In this document: one piece after another, positions 1-8,481 of the stretch | How positions within the stretch are numbered: position 1 is the first letter of the stretch | How the letters are laid out: each line of letters starts with the position of its first letter | Source of the DNA: Gemmatimonas sp. | GTDB lineage: Bacteria; Gemmatimonadota; Gemmatimonadetes; Longimicrobiales; Longimicrobiaceae | DNA: 38,717 nt | Assembly: GCA_009380025.1 (NCBI GenBank) | Contig: WHSP01000026.1 | Span: forward strand, 1-38,717 | Direction of reading: 5' to 3' | Translations under genes and position numbers: made by a program | The notes under the pieces: generated by a model | Seen by the model: only the letters and a program-made list of their open reading frames with translations | Database searches by the model: none | Told to the model about the DNA's origin: nothing

Positions 1-299
1 CATGCACTCCATCCGGTCGGGCGGCCAGTGGCCAACTCGGCCTCGACTGGTGTTGGAATGGCCGTACCCGAGGGGCAGCTGCGCCCGGACATATCGACCG
101 TAGAGGCGCTGCTGCGGGCATCTCCTTCGTCGCGCCTTTGCCGGAGGAATTGCAGCACAGAACTTCCTACGAGGCCGCCGTGGTCGCCACATCCGCCCAT
201 GCGGAGCTCGCCGCTACTCTGATCTCATTCCTCGCGTCCGACTCCGTGACCTCCGTGGTCGAGAGCCTCGGCTTGGAACGACTGGAGAACAACCAGTAG
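1..299 (+). pseudogene. ModA-like periplasmic substrate-binding protein, 3' remnant with internal deletion
   Basis: Two pieces of one family are seen in different frames. Bases 1-120 in frame 1 read GVGMAVPEGQLRPDIST followed by VEALLRA, typical of the middle of ModA-type molybdate/anion-binding proteins. From about base 117 in frame 3 the text becomes GISFVAPLPEEL and runs to a TAG at 297-299, matching the C-terminal lobe of the same family. In intact family members roughly 80 or more residues separate these two motifs; here they abut, so an internal deletion with a frame change is inferred. The 5' part lies outside the window. Family recognition is from motif memory, not a search. Confidence 0.6.
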
Positions 300-370
300 T
301 GCTTCTCACAAGAAGTCCGACGAGGCATTTCAACGTCGTCCCACGGTCGCTATCCGCTAGTCTCCCTCTC

Positions 371-405
371 AGTTGCCAGTTGCCAGTTGCCAGTTGCCAG
401 TTGCG
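371..405. repeat. Heptanucleotide tandem repeat (AGTTGCC)5
   Basis: Five consecutive AGTTGCC units run from 371 to 405, the last ending in G instead of C. They lie between the ModA-like remnant and the convergent DUF3568 lipoprotein gene. A reverse-complement copy (GGCAACT) follows at 431-437, so the array also feeds an inverted repeat. A shorter occurrence, GGTTGCCAGTTGCCGG, lies in the intergenic region near 24676. Heptamer arrays of this kind occur between genes in several phyla; no function is known from this sequence. Confidence 0.85.
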
Positions 406-438
406 GATTGCAACGCTCGACCGGTAACTGGCAACTGG
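390..438 (-). terminator. Inverted repeat after the DUF3568 gene, possible terminator
   Basis: CCAGTTGCCAGTT (390-402) pairs perfectly with AACTGGCAACTGG (426-438) across a 23-base loop. It begins 8 bases beyond the stop of the minus-strand lipoprotein gene and could terminate it. There is no clear U-run, so this is a hairpin whose terminator role is inferred. Confidence 0.4.
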
Positions 439-445
439 TCACCGC

Positions 446-850
446 TCACGAGAGTTGCGCTACGATGCTCGAGAGGATCTCCCTGGCGTACTCCCGATCG
501 TAATCGAGCGTCCCCTCCCTGGCGACGACGTCGATCCCGACCATTCCGCTGCCCTTCTGCTCCATGTCGACGGTGACGTCGAGGTCGCCACGGCTGCCCT
601 TGATCTCATGCTCCGTTCTGTCGTCGTCCCACTGCTGGTCTCCTGCGGCGATTTCCATGTCCGCGAAGACGGCACGCGTGGCGGCGGCGGTCTCGTCGAG
701 GCTGGCGTTGACACTCGAGGACACGCCGCGCTCGGAGTAGGCGATCGCAGCACCGGCCCCGGCACCGGCGGCGAGTGCGGCCCCACAAGCCCCCACAATC
801 GCCGTAAACGCCAGCAGCGAGATCCATTTGATCTTCGATCGAATATTCAT
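446..850 (-). CDS. DUF3568-type small lipoprotein
   Basis: 134 residues from an ATG at 850. An AGAGGG Shine-Dalgarno sequence lies just upstream, so a longer in-frame start at 964 is rejected. The N-terminus MNIRSKIKW precedes a hydrophobic stretch and a lipobox-like VGAC, so the protein is probably a lipoprotein. The mature part has an Ala/Gly-rich spacer and then YSERGVSSSVNASLDETAAA, typical of the DUF3568 family (small lipoproteins of unknown function with a repeated beta fold). The C-terminal half is rich in Asp/Glu and ends REILSSIVAQLS. It is transcribed alone, with palindromes upstream (898-911, 947-960) and a hairpin downstream. The biochemical role is unknown. Confidence 0.75.
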   Translation of the reverse strand: MNIRSKIKWISLLAFTAIVGACGAALAAGAGAGAAIAYSERGVSSSVNASLDETAAATRAVFADMEIAAGDQQWDDDRTEHEIKGSRGDLDVTVDMEQKGSGMVGIDVVAREGTLDYDREYAREILSSIVAQLS

Positions 851-897
851 CCCTCTCATACTCCACTTGAGTTCTGGATCAGTAGTGACCAGGCATA

Positions 898-911
898 ACC
901 GATGCATCGGT
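898..911. promoter_or_regulatory. 14-bp perfect palindrome upstream of the DUF3568 gene
   Basis: ACCGATGCATCGGT is a perfect dyad 47 bases upstream of the minus-strand ATG at 850. A second, imperfect dyad TGGTACGCATACCA lies at 947-960. The gap 851-1119 holds no convincing gene. Position and symmetry fit a repressor operator, but no promoter elements could be assigned with confidence. Confidence 0.35.
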
Positions 912-1119
912 CGTGCCCGTCTAAGACATGTAGTTCCAATGAGATATGGTACGCATACCAGCACTCGATTGAACCCGCCTCGAAGGAGGCGAGGGGCGCA
1001 TCTGGGGCCCAGAATCGGATCCGACCCGTCGCATCAGCCACGACCTTGTCGGGACGAACGGCGGCCGGTAGGTTTTGATAGGATCAGAACTTGTCCGACC
1101 TTCTCGTGCTCCTCTCTTC

Positions 1120-1692
1120 ATGATGACCACTCTGTTCCTGGCATGCGCCGGGCTGGGTGCATCCGTCCTGGTTCTCCAGATCCTTCTAAGCGCCGTCGGC
1201 CTGGATCACGGCCACTCTTCTCTCGACGTGGGGCTACACGGCGGCGATGCGGGGCTGGATGAGGGACTATCGCTACTAAGCGTTCGATCGGTTGCGGCCG
1301 GGGTAGCGTTCTTCGGACTGGGCGGGCTGGCGGCGATGGCCATCGGGTTGGCGGGTCCCATCGCGGTGCTCGTCGCGCTCCTACCCGGGGTCGCGGCCTT
1401 GGCCGGTACGGCCGTGCTCATGCGCCAGCTTGTTCGGTTGGAGAGCAGCGGCACGATCCGGATCGAGCGCGCGGTTGGCGCTGCCGGCACCGTCTATCTC
1501 ACGATCCCGGGCGGTCACGACGGTCCCGGCAAGGTTCATCTGACACTTCAAGGGCGTACGGTCGAGCTCCAGGCCGTTTCGCCTGATGGTTCACCGATCC
1601 CGACAGGCGCGCCCGTGGTCGTCGTCTCGGTCATCGACTCCGACACCGTCGAGGTCATACCCACCTCCCTCATTGAAGAGGTCCTGGAATGA
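1120..1692 (+). CDS. NfeD-like membrane protein, flotillin partner
   Basis: About 190 residues. A first hydrophobic segment (MTTLFLACAGLGASVLVLQ) is followed by a His/Gly/Asp-rich loop. Then come two or three more membrane segments (SVAAGVAFFGLGGLAAM; VLVALLPGVAALAGTAVL) and a soluble C-terminal beta domain (GRTVELQAVSPDGSPIPTGAPV, OB-fold-like) as in NfeD proteins. NfeD proteins accompany flotillins, as in the YuaF-YuaG (FloT) pair of Bacillus. The stop TGA overlaps the flotillin ATG (ATGA at 1689-1692), indicating translational coupling. The start is uncertain: ATG 1120, ATG 1123 or TTG 1075 in the same frame; none has a strong Shine-Dalgarno sequence. Confidence 0.8.
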   Translation: MMTTLFLACAGLGASVLVLQILLSAVGLDHGHSSLDVGLHGGDAGLDEGLSLLSVRSVAAGVAFFGLGGLAAMAIGLAGPIAVLVALLPGVAALAGTAVLMRQLVRLESSGTIRIERAVGAAGTVYLTIPGGHDGPGKVHLTLQGRTVELQAVSPDGSPIPTGAPVVVVSVIDSDTVEVIPTSLIEEVLE

Positions 1693-3452
1693 GCAGCCTC
1701 AACGCAATCGCCCTCCTTCAAGTAAGTCCCACATTGGAAATGCTTCCGCTGTTGGCGGCCGGGCTGACCGCCCTGGTTTTGCTGAGCATCGTGATGCTCT
1801 TCGTGAGCCGGTACAAGCGGTGCCCGGCGAACCAGGTCCTGGTGATCTCCGGGCGGGTCGGCGTGGGTCAATCCGCACGCTGTCTGAGTGGGGGCGGCGC
1901 CTTCGTGTGGCCCGTCATCCAGCAGTACGACTTCCTCTCGCTCCTGCCGCTGACCGTCGACGTCAACCTCACGGATGCGCTCTCCTACGAGAACATTCGG
2001 GTCCGCGTACCCTCGGTTTTCACGGTGGCGATCGGAACGACGCCGGAGGTGCAGCAGAACGCGGCGACCCGTCTCCTGAGCCTGTCACAGGACGACATCA
2101 AGAGCCAGGCGGCGGACATCATCTTCGGGCAGATGCGGCAGGTGATCGCCTCGATGCGGATCGAAGAGATCAATCGGGACCGGGACGCGTTCCAGGCGCA
2201 TATCCAGAGCGCGCTCGAGCCGGAACTGAAGAAGATTGGGCTGGTCCTTCTGAACGTGAACATCAAGGACCTCGGGGACGAATCCGGCTACATCGAAGCG
2301 ATCGGGCGAAAGGCGGCGGCGGAGGCGGTGCAGAAGGCCCGCGGTGACGTGGCCGAGGAGGAGAAGCTGGGCGAGATTCGGGTTGCGAACGCGGAGCAGG
2401 AGCGGACGATCCAGGTCGCGAGCGCGCACAAGTTGCGGGAGATCGGGGTGAAGGAGGCGGAGCGCGACCAGGCGGTGCGGGTTGCGGAACTGGAGAAGGA
2501 AACGGCGATCGCCGAGCAGCGGGCCGACTACGAACGGGATGCAGAGATCGCCACGGCCGAGCGGGAGAAGCGGATCGCCGTAGCGGCTGCGAACGCGCAG
2601 GCAATCGAGGGCGAGGCACAATCGGAGCAGCTGCGGCGCGTGGCAGTCGCGGGCGCGAATGCAGAAGCGATCGAAGGGGAGGCGCTGGCCCAGGCGAAGG
2701 TCGCCGCGGCCGAAGCGGAGCTCCAGGTGCGGCGTGCCGAGGCGTACGAACACGGCGAGACACGGAAGCGAGTCGCCGAGGCGGCCGTCGAGGAAGCGCA
2801 GAACCGCGCACTGGCCAAGGCCGCGCTCGCCGAGGCCGAGCGAGTCGAGGCGGAGCAACGCGCGGAACTCGAGGCCCCCGCCAGGGCCGAGAAAGCGAAG
2901 CGGGTGGTCGAGGCCGAGGCCGAGGGTGAGAGCCGCCGAATCGAAGCCGAGGCCGAGGCGGCAGCGACGCTCGCTCGCCTCCGCGCCGAAGCTCAAGGCG
3001 AATTCGAAAAGCTCGCGAAGAAGGGCGAGGGCTTGAAGGCGATCGTCGATGCCTGCGGCGGTGCGGAGGAAGCATACCACCTCCTGATGATCGAGCACCT
3101 AGACCAACTCGCCGAGACCGCCGCACAGGCAATCGCGAACGTCAAGTTCGACAAGGTGGTCGTCTGGGAGGGTGGAAGCGCCAACGGCAACGGTGTCGAA
3201 CACAGCGGCGCTGCCCGCTTCGTCCGGGATCTCGCCGGCGTCTTCCCACCCGTCCTGGAAGTCATGAAGGAGATCGGCGGCATTCAGTTGCCCAACGGCG
3301 TCCTGCAGTTCGCGACCGACGATCAGGCAGCTGACCGCACGTCCGCCAAGCCGTCGCGGAAGACCGTCAAAGTGCCGGAGATCGCCACCGGAGCACCAGA
3401 TTCGACCGTTGCCACGAGCCCGGCGGCCTCATCGAAACCGAACGAGGAATAG
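1689..3452 (+). CDS. floT: Flotillin-family SPFH membrane-scaffold protein
   Basis: 587 residues. One N-terminal membrane segment (about 20-40) is followed by an SPFH/band-7 domain (about 42-220, including CPANQVLVISGRVGVG and VLLNVNIKDLGDESGYIEAIG). A long Ala/Glu-rich coiled coil (about 205-445) and a conserved C-terminal region (about 445-540; VKFDKVVVWEGG, GVLQFATDDQ) complete the flotillin architecture. A unit recurs in the coiled coil: ANAQAIEGEAQSEQ near 301 and ANAEAIEGEALAQA near 323. Flotillins form membrane microdomain scaffolds; the coupled NfeD-like gene supports this. The Ser/Thr/Lys-rich tail after about 545 is probably disordered. Confidence 0.92.
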   Translation: MSSLNAIALLQVSPTLEMLPLLAAGLTALVLLSIVMLFVSRYKRCPANQVLVISGRVGVGQSARCLSGGGAFVWPVIQQYDFLSLLPLTVDVNLTDALSYENIRVRVPSVFTVAIGTTPEVQQNAATRLLSLSQDDIKSQAADIIFGQMRQVIASMRIEEINRDRDAFQAHIQSALEPELKKIGLVLLNVNIKDLGDESGYIEAIGRKAAAEAVQKARGDVAEEEKLGEIRVANAEQERTIQVASAHKLREIGVKEAERDQAVRVAELEKETAIAEQRADYERDAEIATAEREKRIAVAAANAQAIEGEAQSEQLRRVAVAGANAEAIEGEALAQAKVAAAEAELQVRRAEAYEHGETRKRVAEAAVEEAQNRALAKAALAEAERVEAEQRAELEAPARAEKAKRVVEAEAEGESRRIEAEAEAAATLARLRAEAQGEFEKLAKKGEGLKAIVDACGGAEEAYHLLMIEHLDQLAETAAQAIANVKFDKVVVWEGGSANGNGVEHSGAARFVRDLAGVFPPVLEVMKEIGGIQLPNGVLQFATDDQAADRTSAKPSRKTVKVPEIATGAPDSTVATSPAASSKPNEE

Positions 3453-3509
3453 GTCCGACGACAGGAAGGTTCACGCGAAGGCGTGATGGTCGGGGACTTT
3501 CCTCCCTGT

Positions 3510-3530
3510 AGACGCCCGCGCTCCCAGGGG
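3510..3530. repeat. 21-bp dispersed intergenic repeat, copy 1
   Basis: An exact 21-base string starting AGACGCCCGCG and ending TCCCAGGGG occurs here and again at 28091-28111. Both copies are intergenic. Here it lies between the convergent flotillin and sensor-kinase genes. In copy 2 the string is preceded by GCGGGCG and forms a hairpin; copy 1 keeps only the right half. Confidence 0.75.
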
Positions 3531-3581
3531 ATCTCGCATGGTTCTGCACTACTTTGCTTCGCGGGGAAGACCCCTGGACGG

Positions 3582-5630
3582 TCAGGGATCGAGGTAGGGG
3601 CGGAGCGTATCGAGGTCGACCGGCTTGACGAGGTGGGCGTCGAAGCCCGCAGCTCGGGAGCGGGCGCGGTCCGACGGTTGCCCGTAGCCGGTCACGGCCA
3701 CGAGCCGGATCCCATCCGGTCGAGCGCGGCGGAGGCGGCGGGCGAGCTCGTAGCCGTCCATGCCCGGAAGTCCGATATCGATGAGTGCGATGCTCGGATC
3801 GATCCTGGCGGCGAGCTCGAGGGCCGACGGGCCGTCGCCGGCGCCGTCGACCTGGTAGCCGAGGAGTGAGAGGAGGCTACAGAGACTTTTGCGCGCATCG
3901 TCATTGTCATCGACGATGAGGATACTGCTCGTCGGGTCTGCGTCCATCGAGTGTGCGGTGGGATCGATGATGGCGTGACGAATCCGGCCCGACGACCTGC
4001 CGGTCGCGGCCGGTAGCTCGGTAATCACGGCCGTCCCCTTGCCGGGTCCGGCGCTCTCTGCGCGCACCGTGCCGCCGTGGAGCGTGATGAGGTTACGAAC
4101 GATCGTCAGCCCGAGACCGAGACCGCTCTGCGCACGATCCACAGGCTGAGGACGCTGCACGAACAGGTCGAAGACACGTTCGAGCATTTCCGGCTCGATC
4201 CCCTCGCCTTCGTCCCGAACCTGCACGATGATCCTCTCACCGATCCGCGCGGCCCCGAAGTAGACTTCCTTCCCTGCCTCGCTGTACTTGGCCGCGTTCG
4301 TGAGCAGGTTGGCGAAAGCCTGGACGAGACGTGAGGGGTCGGCGTGGACGGAAAGGCCGCGTCGCGCGATGTCGGTTTGGAGTATCTGCTGCTTGAGCTG
4401 GAACAGCGGTCGAGCGATCTCCGCCGCGCGTGCCGCGATCACCGCGAACTCGGTTCGCTCCAGGTTCAACTCGACCTTTCCACGCGTGATGCGCGAGATG
4501 TCGAGCAGGTCGTCGACAAGGCGACGCAGGTGCGCGACCTGCCGATCGATCAGCTCGAGCTCCCGGTCATCGTACCCCTTACCGCGGAGGACCTCCAGGG
4601 CCGTGACGATCGGCGAAAGGGGGTTGCGGAGCTCATGGCCCAGCATCGCCATGAACTCATCCTTGTCGTGCGAGTTGATCTCGGCACGTCTCGCGGCCTC
4701 CTGGTGCGCACGAGACTCGGTCACGTCCTCGCAGACGATCAGGGCCACTTCGGCCCCGGCCTCCCCGGCCACTCTCGTCGTCTCCTTCACCCAGATCATG
4801 CGTCCTTCCTTGCAAACCTTTCGAAAGGAGATCGTGCGTACGGCCCCGGGACCCTCGAAACACGCCTCCAGGTGCTCGCGGACCTGCTCCTGGTCCTGGG
4901 AATGGACGACGCTCAGCACGCTGTGGCCCACCAGGTCTGCTTCCGCATAGCCGAGATGTTCCAGCGCGAAATGGTTTACGCTCTGGACGATCCCCGCCCG
5001 GTCCACCGTAAAGAACATGGACGGCGTGTGATCATAGAAGAGCCGAAATCGGCTCTCACTCCTGCGTAGCTCCGCCTCCGTCTCCGCTCCCGCGCGCAAG
5101 AGGTCCAGCTTCATCAAGGCCAGTCCGACGAGTTTTGCCGCAGTTTCGACGAACTCGAGCTCCACCGCACTCCAGCCACAGTCTTTCCGGACCCGATTGA
5201 GGACGAGAACGTACGAACCGTCCTGACGCGGGCGAAACGGATACCAGAGGAGACGGCGGATCGCCATCTCGCCATGGAGGAGGGTGTCCGCGCCGTCCCG
5301 AATGAGCAGGGGGTGGACCGAATCACGGCTGCTCTCGAGCGGCTGACCGGATTCAACGATCGCCTGAGCAGCCGAGCTGAAGAGATGGAGCGGATAGGTG
5401 TCGTTCGTGGGCGTGACGTCCGGTTGGATCCACTCGCAGAGGCCCACCGCGACATGCTCGGAGAGTCGAACATCGTAGATGAGGGCGCGGTCGGCGTCGA
5501 CCGCCGGCCCTACGATATCGACGAGGTCCTGGAGCGCACCGGGCGTACTATCGCCCTTCAGAATCGCCTCGGAGAGGCGGTTCACGGCCCGCGAGAGATC
5601 GAACCGGCGGGCGTGGGATGCTGGGGTCAT
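3582..5630 (-). CDS. Hybrid sensor histidine kinase/response regulator (GAF-PAS-HisKA-HATPase-REC)
   Basis: 682 residues from ATG 5630; an in-frame GTG at 5681 would add 17 residues. Neither start has a clear ribosome site. Domains in order: a GAF-like sensor (about 15-180), PAS (about 195-310), a HisKA dimerisation domain with the H-box MLGHELRNPLSP (phospho-acceptor His332), and HATPase_c (N-box FANLLTNAAKYS, G-boxes DEGEGIEP and GLGLGLTIV). A C-terminal receiver (about 568-680) has acidic VDDNDD, phospho-acceptor Asp618 in LIDIGLPGMDG, VTGYG and LVKPVD. No transmembrane segment is seen, so it is probably cytosolic and senses a soluble or small-molecule cue. It has no HPt or DNA-binding output, so a separate partner is needed. 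It is divergent from the acylase gene; the signal is unknown. Confidence 0.92.
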   Translation of the reverse strand: MTPASHARRFDLSRAVNRLSEAILKGDSTPGALQDLVDIVGPAVDADRALIYDVRLSEHVAVGLCEWIQPDVTPTNDTYPLHLFSSAAQAIVESGQPLESSRDSVHPLLIRDGADTLLHGEMAIRRLLWYPFRPRQDGSYVLVLNRVRKDCGWSAVELEFVETAAKLVGLALMKLDLLRAGAETEAELRRSESRFRLFYDHTPSMFFTVDRAGIVQSVNHFALEHLGYAEADLVGHSVLSVVHSQDQEQVREHLEACFEGPGAVRTISFRKVCKEGRMIWVKETTRVAGEAGAEVALIVCEDVTESRAHQEAARRAEINSHDKDEFMAMLGHELRNPLSPIVTALEVLRGKGYDDRELELIDRQVAHLRRLVDDLLDISRITRGKVELNLERTEFAVIAARAAEIARPLFQLKQQILQTDIARRGLSVHADPSRLVQAFANLLTNAAKYSEAGKEVYFGAARIGERIIVQVRDEGEGIEPEMLERVFDLFVQRPQPVDRAQSGLGLGLTIVRNLITLHGGTVRAESAGPGKGTAVITELPAATGRSSGRIRHAIIDPTAHSMDADPTSSILIVDDNDDARKSLCSLLSLLGYQVDGAGDGPSALELAARIDPSIALIDIGLPGMDGYELARRLRRARPDGIRLVAVTGYGQPSDRARSRAAGFDAHLVKPVDLDTLRPYLDP

Positions 5631-5766
5631 ACCGTGCGCGCAAGGGGAGGTCGACAACCGGCCGGAAAATTTTCGAATCACCCACGATATTGCACCTATT
5701 CACACACCTCGGCAACCCGGGCGATCGCGCGTCACCCCGTTGGCGGTTTGCCCCAGGGTCTCCCAA

Positions 5767-5795
5767 TTGCCGCGGGGCCTGGTCCACGATTATCG
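5767..5795 (+). promoter_or_regulatory. Candidate sigma-70-like promoter for the acylase gene
   Basis: TTGCCG (5767-5772), a 17-base spacer and TTATCG (5790-5795) lie 46 bases before the acylase ATG, in the divergent gap between the sensor kinase and acylase genes. The match to the -10 consensus is modest, so this is only a candidate. Confidence 0.25.
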
Positions 5796-5841
5796 TACTC
5801 AATGTTCAGCCCGTGCCTACCCATCGATGCGGAGGTGTTTC

Positions 5842-8187
5842 ATGTCGCCCGCCCACCCCTGCCGGACTCGCTGGATACCGCTCCTGCTCGCGCTCGTTGC
5901 CTCCGGTTGCGTCGAGGTTGCGTTGGAGGGCCCGCAGAGCTTCGAGAGTGTCCAGCAGCTCGCCGAGTCCACGCTCTCGCAGATCGAGGGTGATTTGACC
6001 GTACCCGGACTCCAGGCGCAGGTCGAGGTGATTCGGGACCAATGGGGCATCCCCCACATCTACGCCCAGAATACCGAAGACCTGTTCTTCGCCCAGGGCT
6101 ACGTCATGGCGCAGGATCGGCTCTGGCAGATGGAGATGTGGCGGCGGTGGCACGAAGGGAAGCTGGCGGAGGTCTTCGGTGCCGAGGCGTTCGACTACGA
6201 TCTTCGCACTCGCCTGATGATGTTCCGGGGCCCCTGGGACGAGTCGGAGTTCACCAGCTACCACCCCGAGGGTGAGGGCATTTTCACGGCCTACGCCAAC
6301 GGGGTGAATGCATTCATCGAACAGAACGCGAATAACCTTCCGGTCGAGTTCCAACTGACCGGTGTCCGACCGGATCCGTGGACGGCGCAGACCGTGCTCC
6401 TGCGCTGGGCGCAGATCGCCCTCTCGAGTGTGCGCGGCCACGCCATCAACGAGATTCAGCTGGCGATGAACGTGGCCCGACTCGGCCTGGAGGAGGCGAA
6501 TCAGCGTGCGGCGCCCGACCCCTGGGATGACCTCGTCATCCCGGAGGGCCTCGACTTGAGCGTTTTCACTGATGAGGTGCTCGAGGCGGCGCGGCGCGGC
6601 GACGGCGACCCATTCGCGGGGGGCCTACCGGCACTCGAGATCGTCGAACCGTACCGGGATCTGGTCCCCGAACTGCGGACAGCCCAGGTACAGAGCGGCT
6701 GGGATCCGGCCGATGCCGGGAGCAACAACTGGGTGATGAGCGGCGAACGCAGCCCGACCGGCGTCCCGATTCTCGCCAACGACCCGCACCGGCGCATCGA
6801 GATGCCGGCTCTACGCTATTTCGTCCACCTCAACGCACCGGATTGGAACGTGTTCGGCGGGGGGGAACCGCCGTTCGTCGGCACGGACGCGGGCAACAAC
6901 GAGCGGATGGCCTGGGGGTTCACTTTTGCGGGGACGGACATGGTAGACCTCTACGTCGAGGAGCTCCACCCGAGCGAACCGAACCGGGTGCGGTGGGAGG
7001 ACGACTGGGAGGAGCTCACCGTCATCACCGAGGAGATCCAGGTCAAAGGCGAGCCGACGCCGCGCACCGTGGAGCTCAAGTTCAGCCGCCACGGTCCGAT
7101 CTTTTACGAGGATCTCGAGCGACGGGTAGCGTTCGCAGTACGTTCGGTCGTACAGGAGCCGGGCACCGCAGCGTACAAGGGAAGCTTCAGGTTGGCGCAG
7201 GCCGAGAGCTGCGCGGACTTCCATGAACGGGCGATGGCCTGGATGGTTCCGACGCACAACCTGATTTGCGGCGACGCGGACGGGAACATCGCGTTCCAGA
7301 TCACCGGGCTCACCCCCGACCGTGACGGCTGGAACGGACGCCTCCCCGTCCCCGGCGATGGGCGCTACGAGTGGACTGGCTTCCGGAGCGATCTCCCGCG
7401 CGAGATGAACCCGGAGCGTGGCTACATCGTCACGGCCAACGACAACAGCCATCCGCCCGACTTCGAGGGACGCCCGGTCTTCTACCACTCGTCCCGCGGC
7501 GTCGAGACCGCGCGCATCACGAGACTCCATCAGCTCCTCGGACAGGGTGGCCCACTGTCGCTGGAGGATCACAAGGAGATCCAGCACGACAACTACATCC
7601 TTCAGGCCGGACACGACATTCCGCTCTTCCGCGGCTGGACTTCCGCCGACCCCGAAATCGAGCACGCCCGGGACATGGTCGCGAACTGGGACGGTGTGCT
7701 CGAGAAGGAGAGCGCGGCGGCCGCCGTCTACTCACGTTGGGATGAGGCCGTGGAAGACGAGGCCCGGGAACCGGACGTAGCCCCCGCCGAGCGTCAGGCT
7801 CTGATGGAGGCCGGTCTGGGGGCTGCTCTGGGACAGCTGGAGCGTGAACAGGGCACGGAACCCTCCCAGTGGCGCTATGGGAGGATCAACGAGAGCGAGC
7901 TACCGCACATGTTCGTGCGTTCCTTCGATCTCCCCCCCGTCGAACGAGGTGGCGCGGGTGGCGCGGTCAACGCGAACGGCGCGAACTTCCGACGGATCAT
8001 CGACCTATCGGAAATCGACAACTCAGTGTGGACGAACGCTCCGGGTCAATCGACCCAGCCGGGAAGCCCCTTCTACGGCAACACTCGAGAGCAGCTGGGC
8101 AACGGGGAGTACCTGCCCATCCTGTTCAGCCGGGAGGCGGTCGAGGGCGGCGCGACGTATACGTTGATGCTGCGGCCGGAGGAGTGA
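5842..8187 (+). CDS. Penicillin acylase family N-terminal-nucleophile amidase, lipoprotein
   Basis: 781 residues. ATG 5842 follows GGAGG (5831-5835) at a 6-base spacing, which decides against longer in-frame starts. MSPAHPCRTRWIPLLLALVASGC is a lipoprotein signal (lipobox VASGC). The mature enzyme begins with the acylase alpha-subunit pattern VIRDQWGIPHIYAQN and FAQGYVMAQDRLWQMEMWRR. A spacer follows, then GSNNWVMSGERSPTG, where Ser294 (codon 6721-6723) is the expected autoproteolytic N-terminal nucleophile. ILANDPHR and VTANDNSHPPDFEG are further family motifs. Family enzymes cleave amide bonds of beta-lactam side chains, acyl-homoserine lactones or other N-acyl compounds; the substrate cannot be told here. 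The length is normal for the family. It is probably monocistronic. Confidence 0.92.
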   Translation: MSPAHPCRTRWIPLLLALVASGCVEVALEGPQSFESVQQLAESTLSQIEGDLTVPGLQAQVEVIRDQWGIPHIYAQNTEDLFFAQGYVMAQDRLWQMEMWRRWHEGKLAEVFGAEAFDYDLRTRLMMFRGPWDESEFTSYHPEGEGIFTAYANGVNAFIEQNANNLPVEFQLTGVRPDPWTAQTVLLRWAQIALSSVRGHAINEIQLAMNVARLGLEEANQRAAPDPWDDLVIPEGLDLSVFTDEVLEAARRGDGDPFAGGLPALEIVEPYRDLVPELRTAQVQSGWDPADAGSNNWVMSGERSPTGVPILANDPHRRIEMPALRYFVHLNAPDWNVFGGGEPPFVGTDAGNNERMAWGFTFAGTDMVDLYVEELHPSEPNRVRWEDDWEELTVITEEIQVKGEPTPRTVELKFSRHGPIFYEDLERRVAFAVRSVVQEPGTAAYKGSFRLAQAESCADFHERAMAWMVPTHNLICGDADGNIAFQITGLTPDRDGWNGRLPVPGDGRYEWTGFRSDLPREMNPERGYIVTANDNSHPPDFEGRPVFYHSSRGVETARITRLHQLLGQGGPLSLEDHKEIQHDNYILQAGHDIPLFRGWTSADPEIEHARDMVANWDGVLEKESAAAAVYSRWDEAVEDEAREPDVAPAERQALMEAGLGAALGQLEREQGTEPSQWRYGRINESELPHMFVRSFDLPPVERGGAGGAVNANGANFRRIIDLSEIDNSVWTNAPGQSTQPGSPFYGNTREQLGNGEYLPILFSREAVEGGATYTLMLRPEE

Positions 8188-8481
8188 CGGGGTCTCACAC
8201 GGGGGCGCGGAGCAGCGGAGGCACGGAAAAATGCGAATCGCCGATGAGATCGAGGAGGCTTCCTCGGCGAGGAGCCAACAGATATCAAACTTCGAGATCT
8301 TCGCGTCTCCGCCCGAAACCTGTTCAGTGCGTGCTGGTCGGGCGAGCGGACAGGGCCAGGTCACGGGTACGTTACAATTCGGTAGCAGCTCCGCCCGTGG
8401 GCTCGGCGCGTCGTTGACACTACGTCGGGGCCGGGAGAAGGTGGAGGGAGTGTGCCTCTCCCATTCTCGCGGAGGTGATCC
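8188..8481. other. Intergenic region, no gene seen
   Basis: This 294-base gap shows no coding pattern. It holds low-complexity GCGGAG-type text (about 8206-8228) and its approximate reverse complement (TTCGCGTCTCCGC, near 8300). A small hairpin CGAGGA-GGCT-TCCTCG lies at 8251-8266. The region ends with GGAGGTGA at 8471-8478, the Shine-Dalgarno sequence of the next gene. Confidence 0.6.

Noticed and set aside
2085-3098. Long minus-strand open frames opposite the flotillin gene
   Set aside because: They mirror the Ala/Glu-rich coiled coil in GC-rich DNA, giving Leu/Arg/Gly-rich low-complexity text with no domain or ribosome site.
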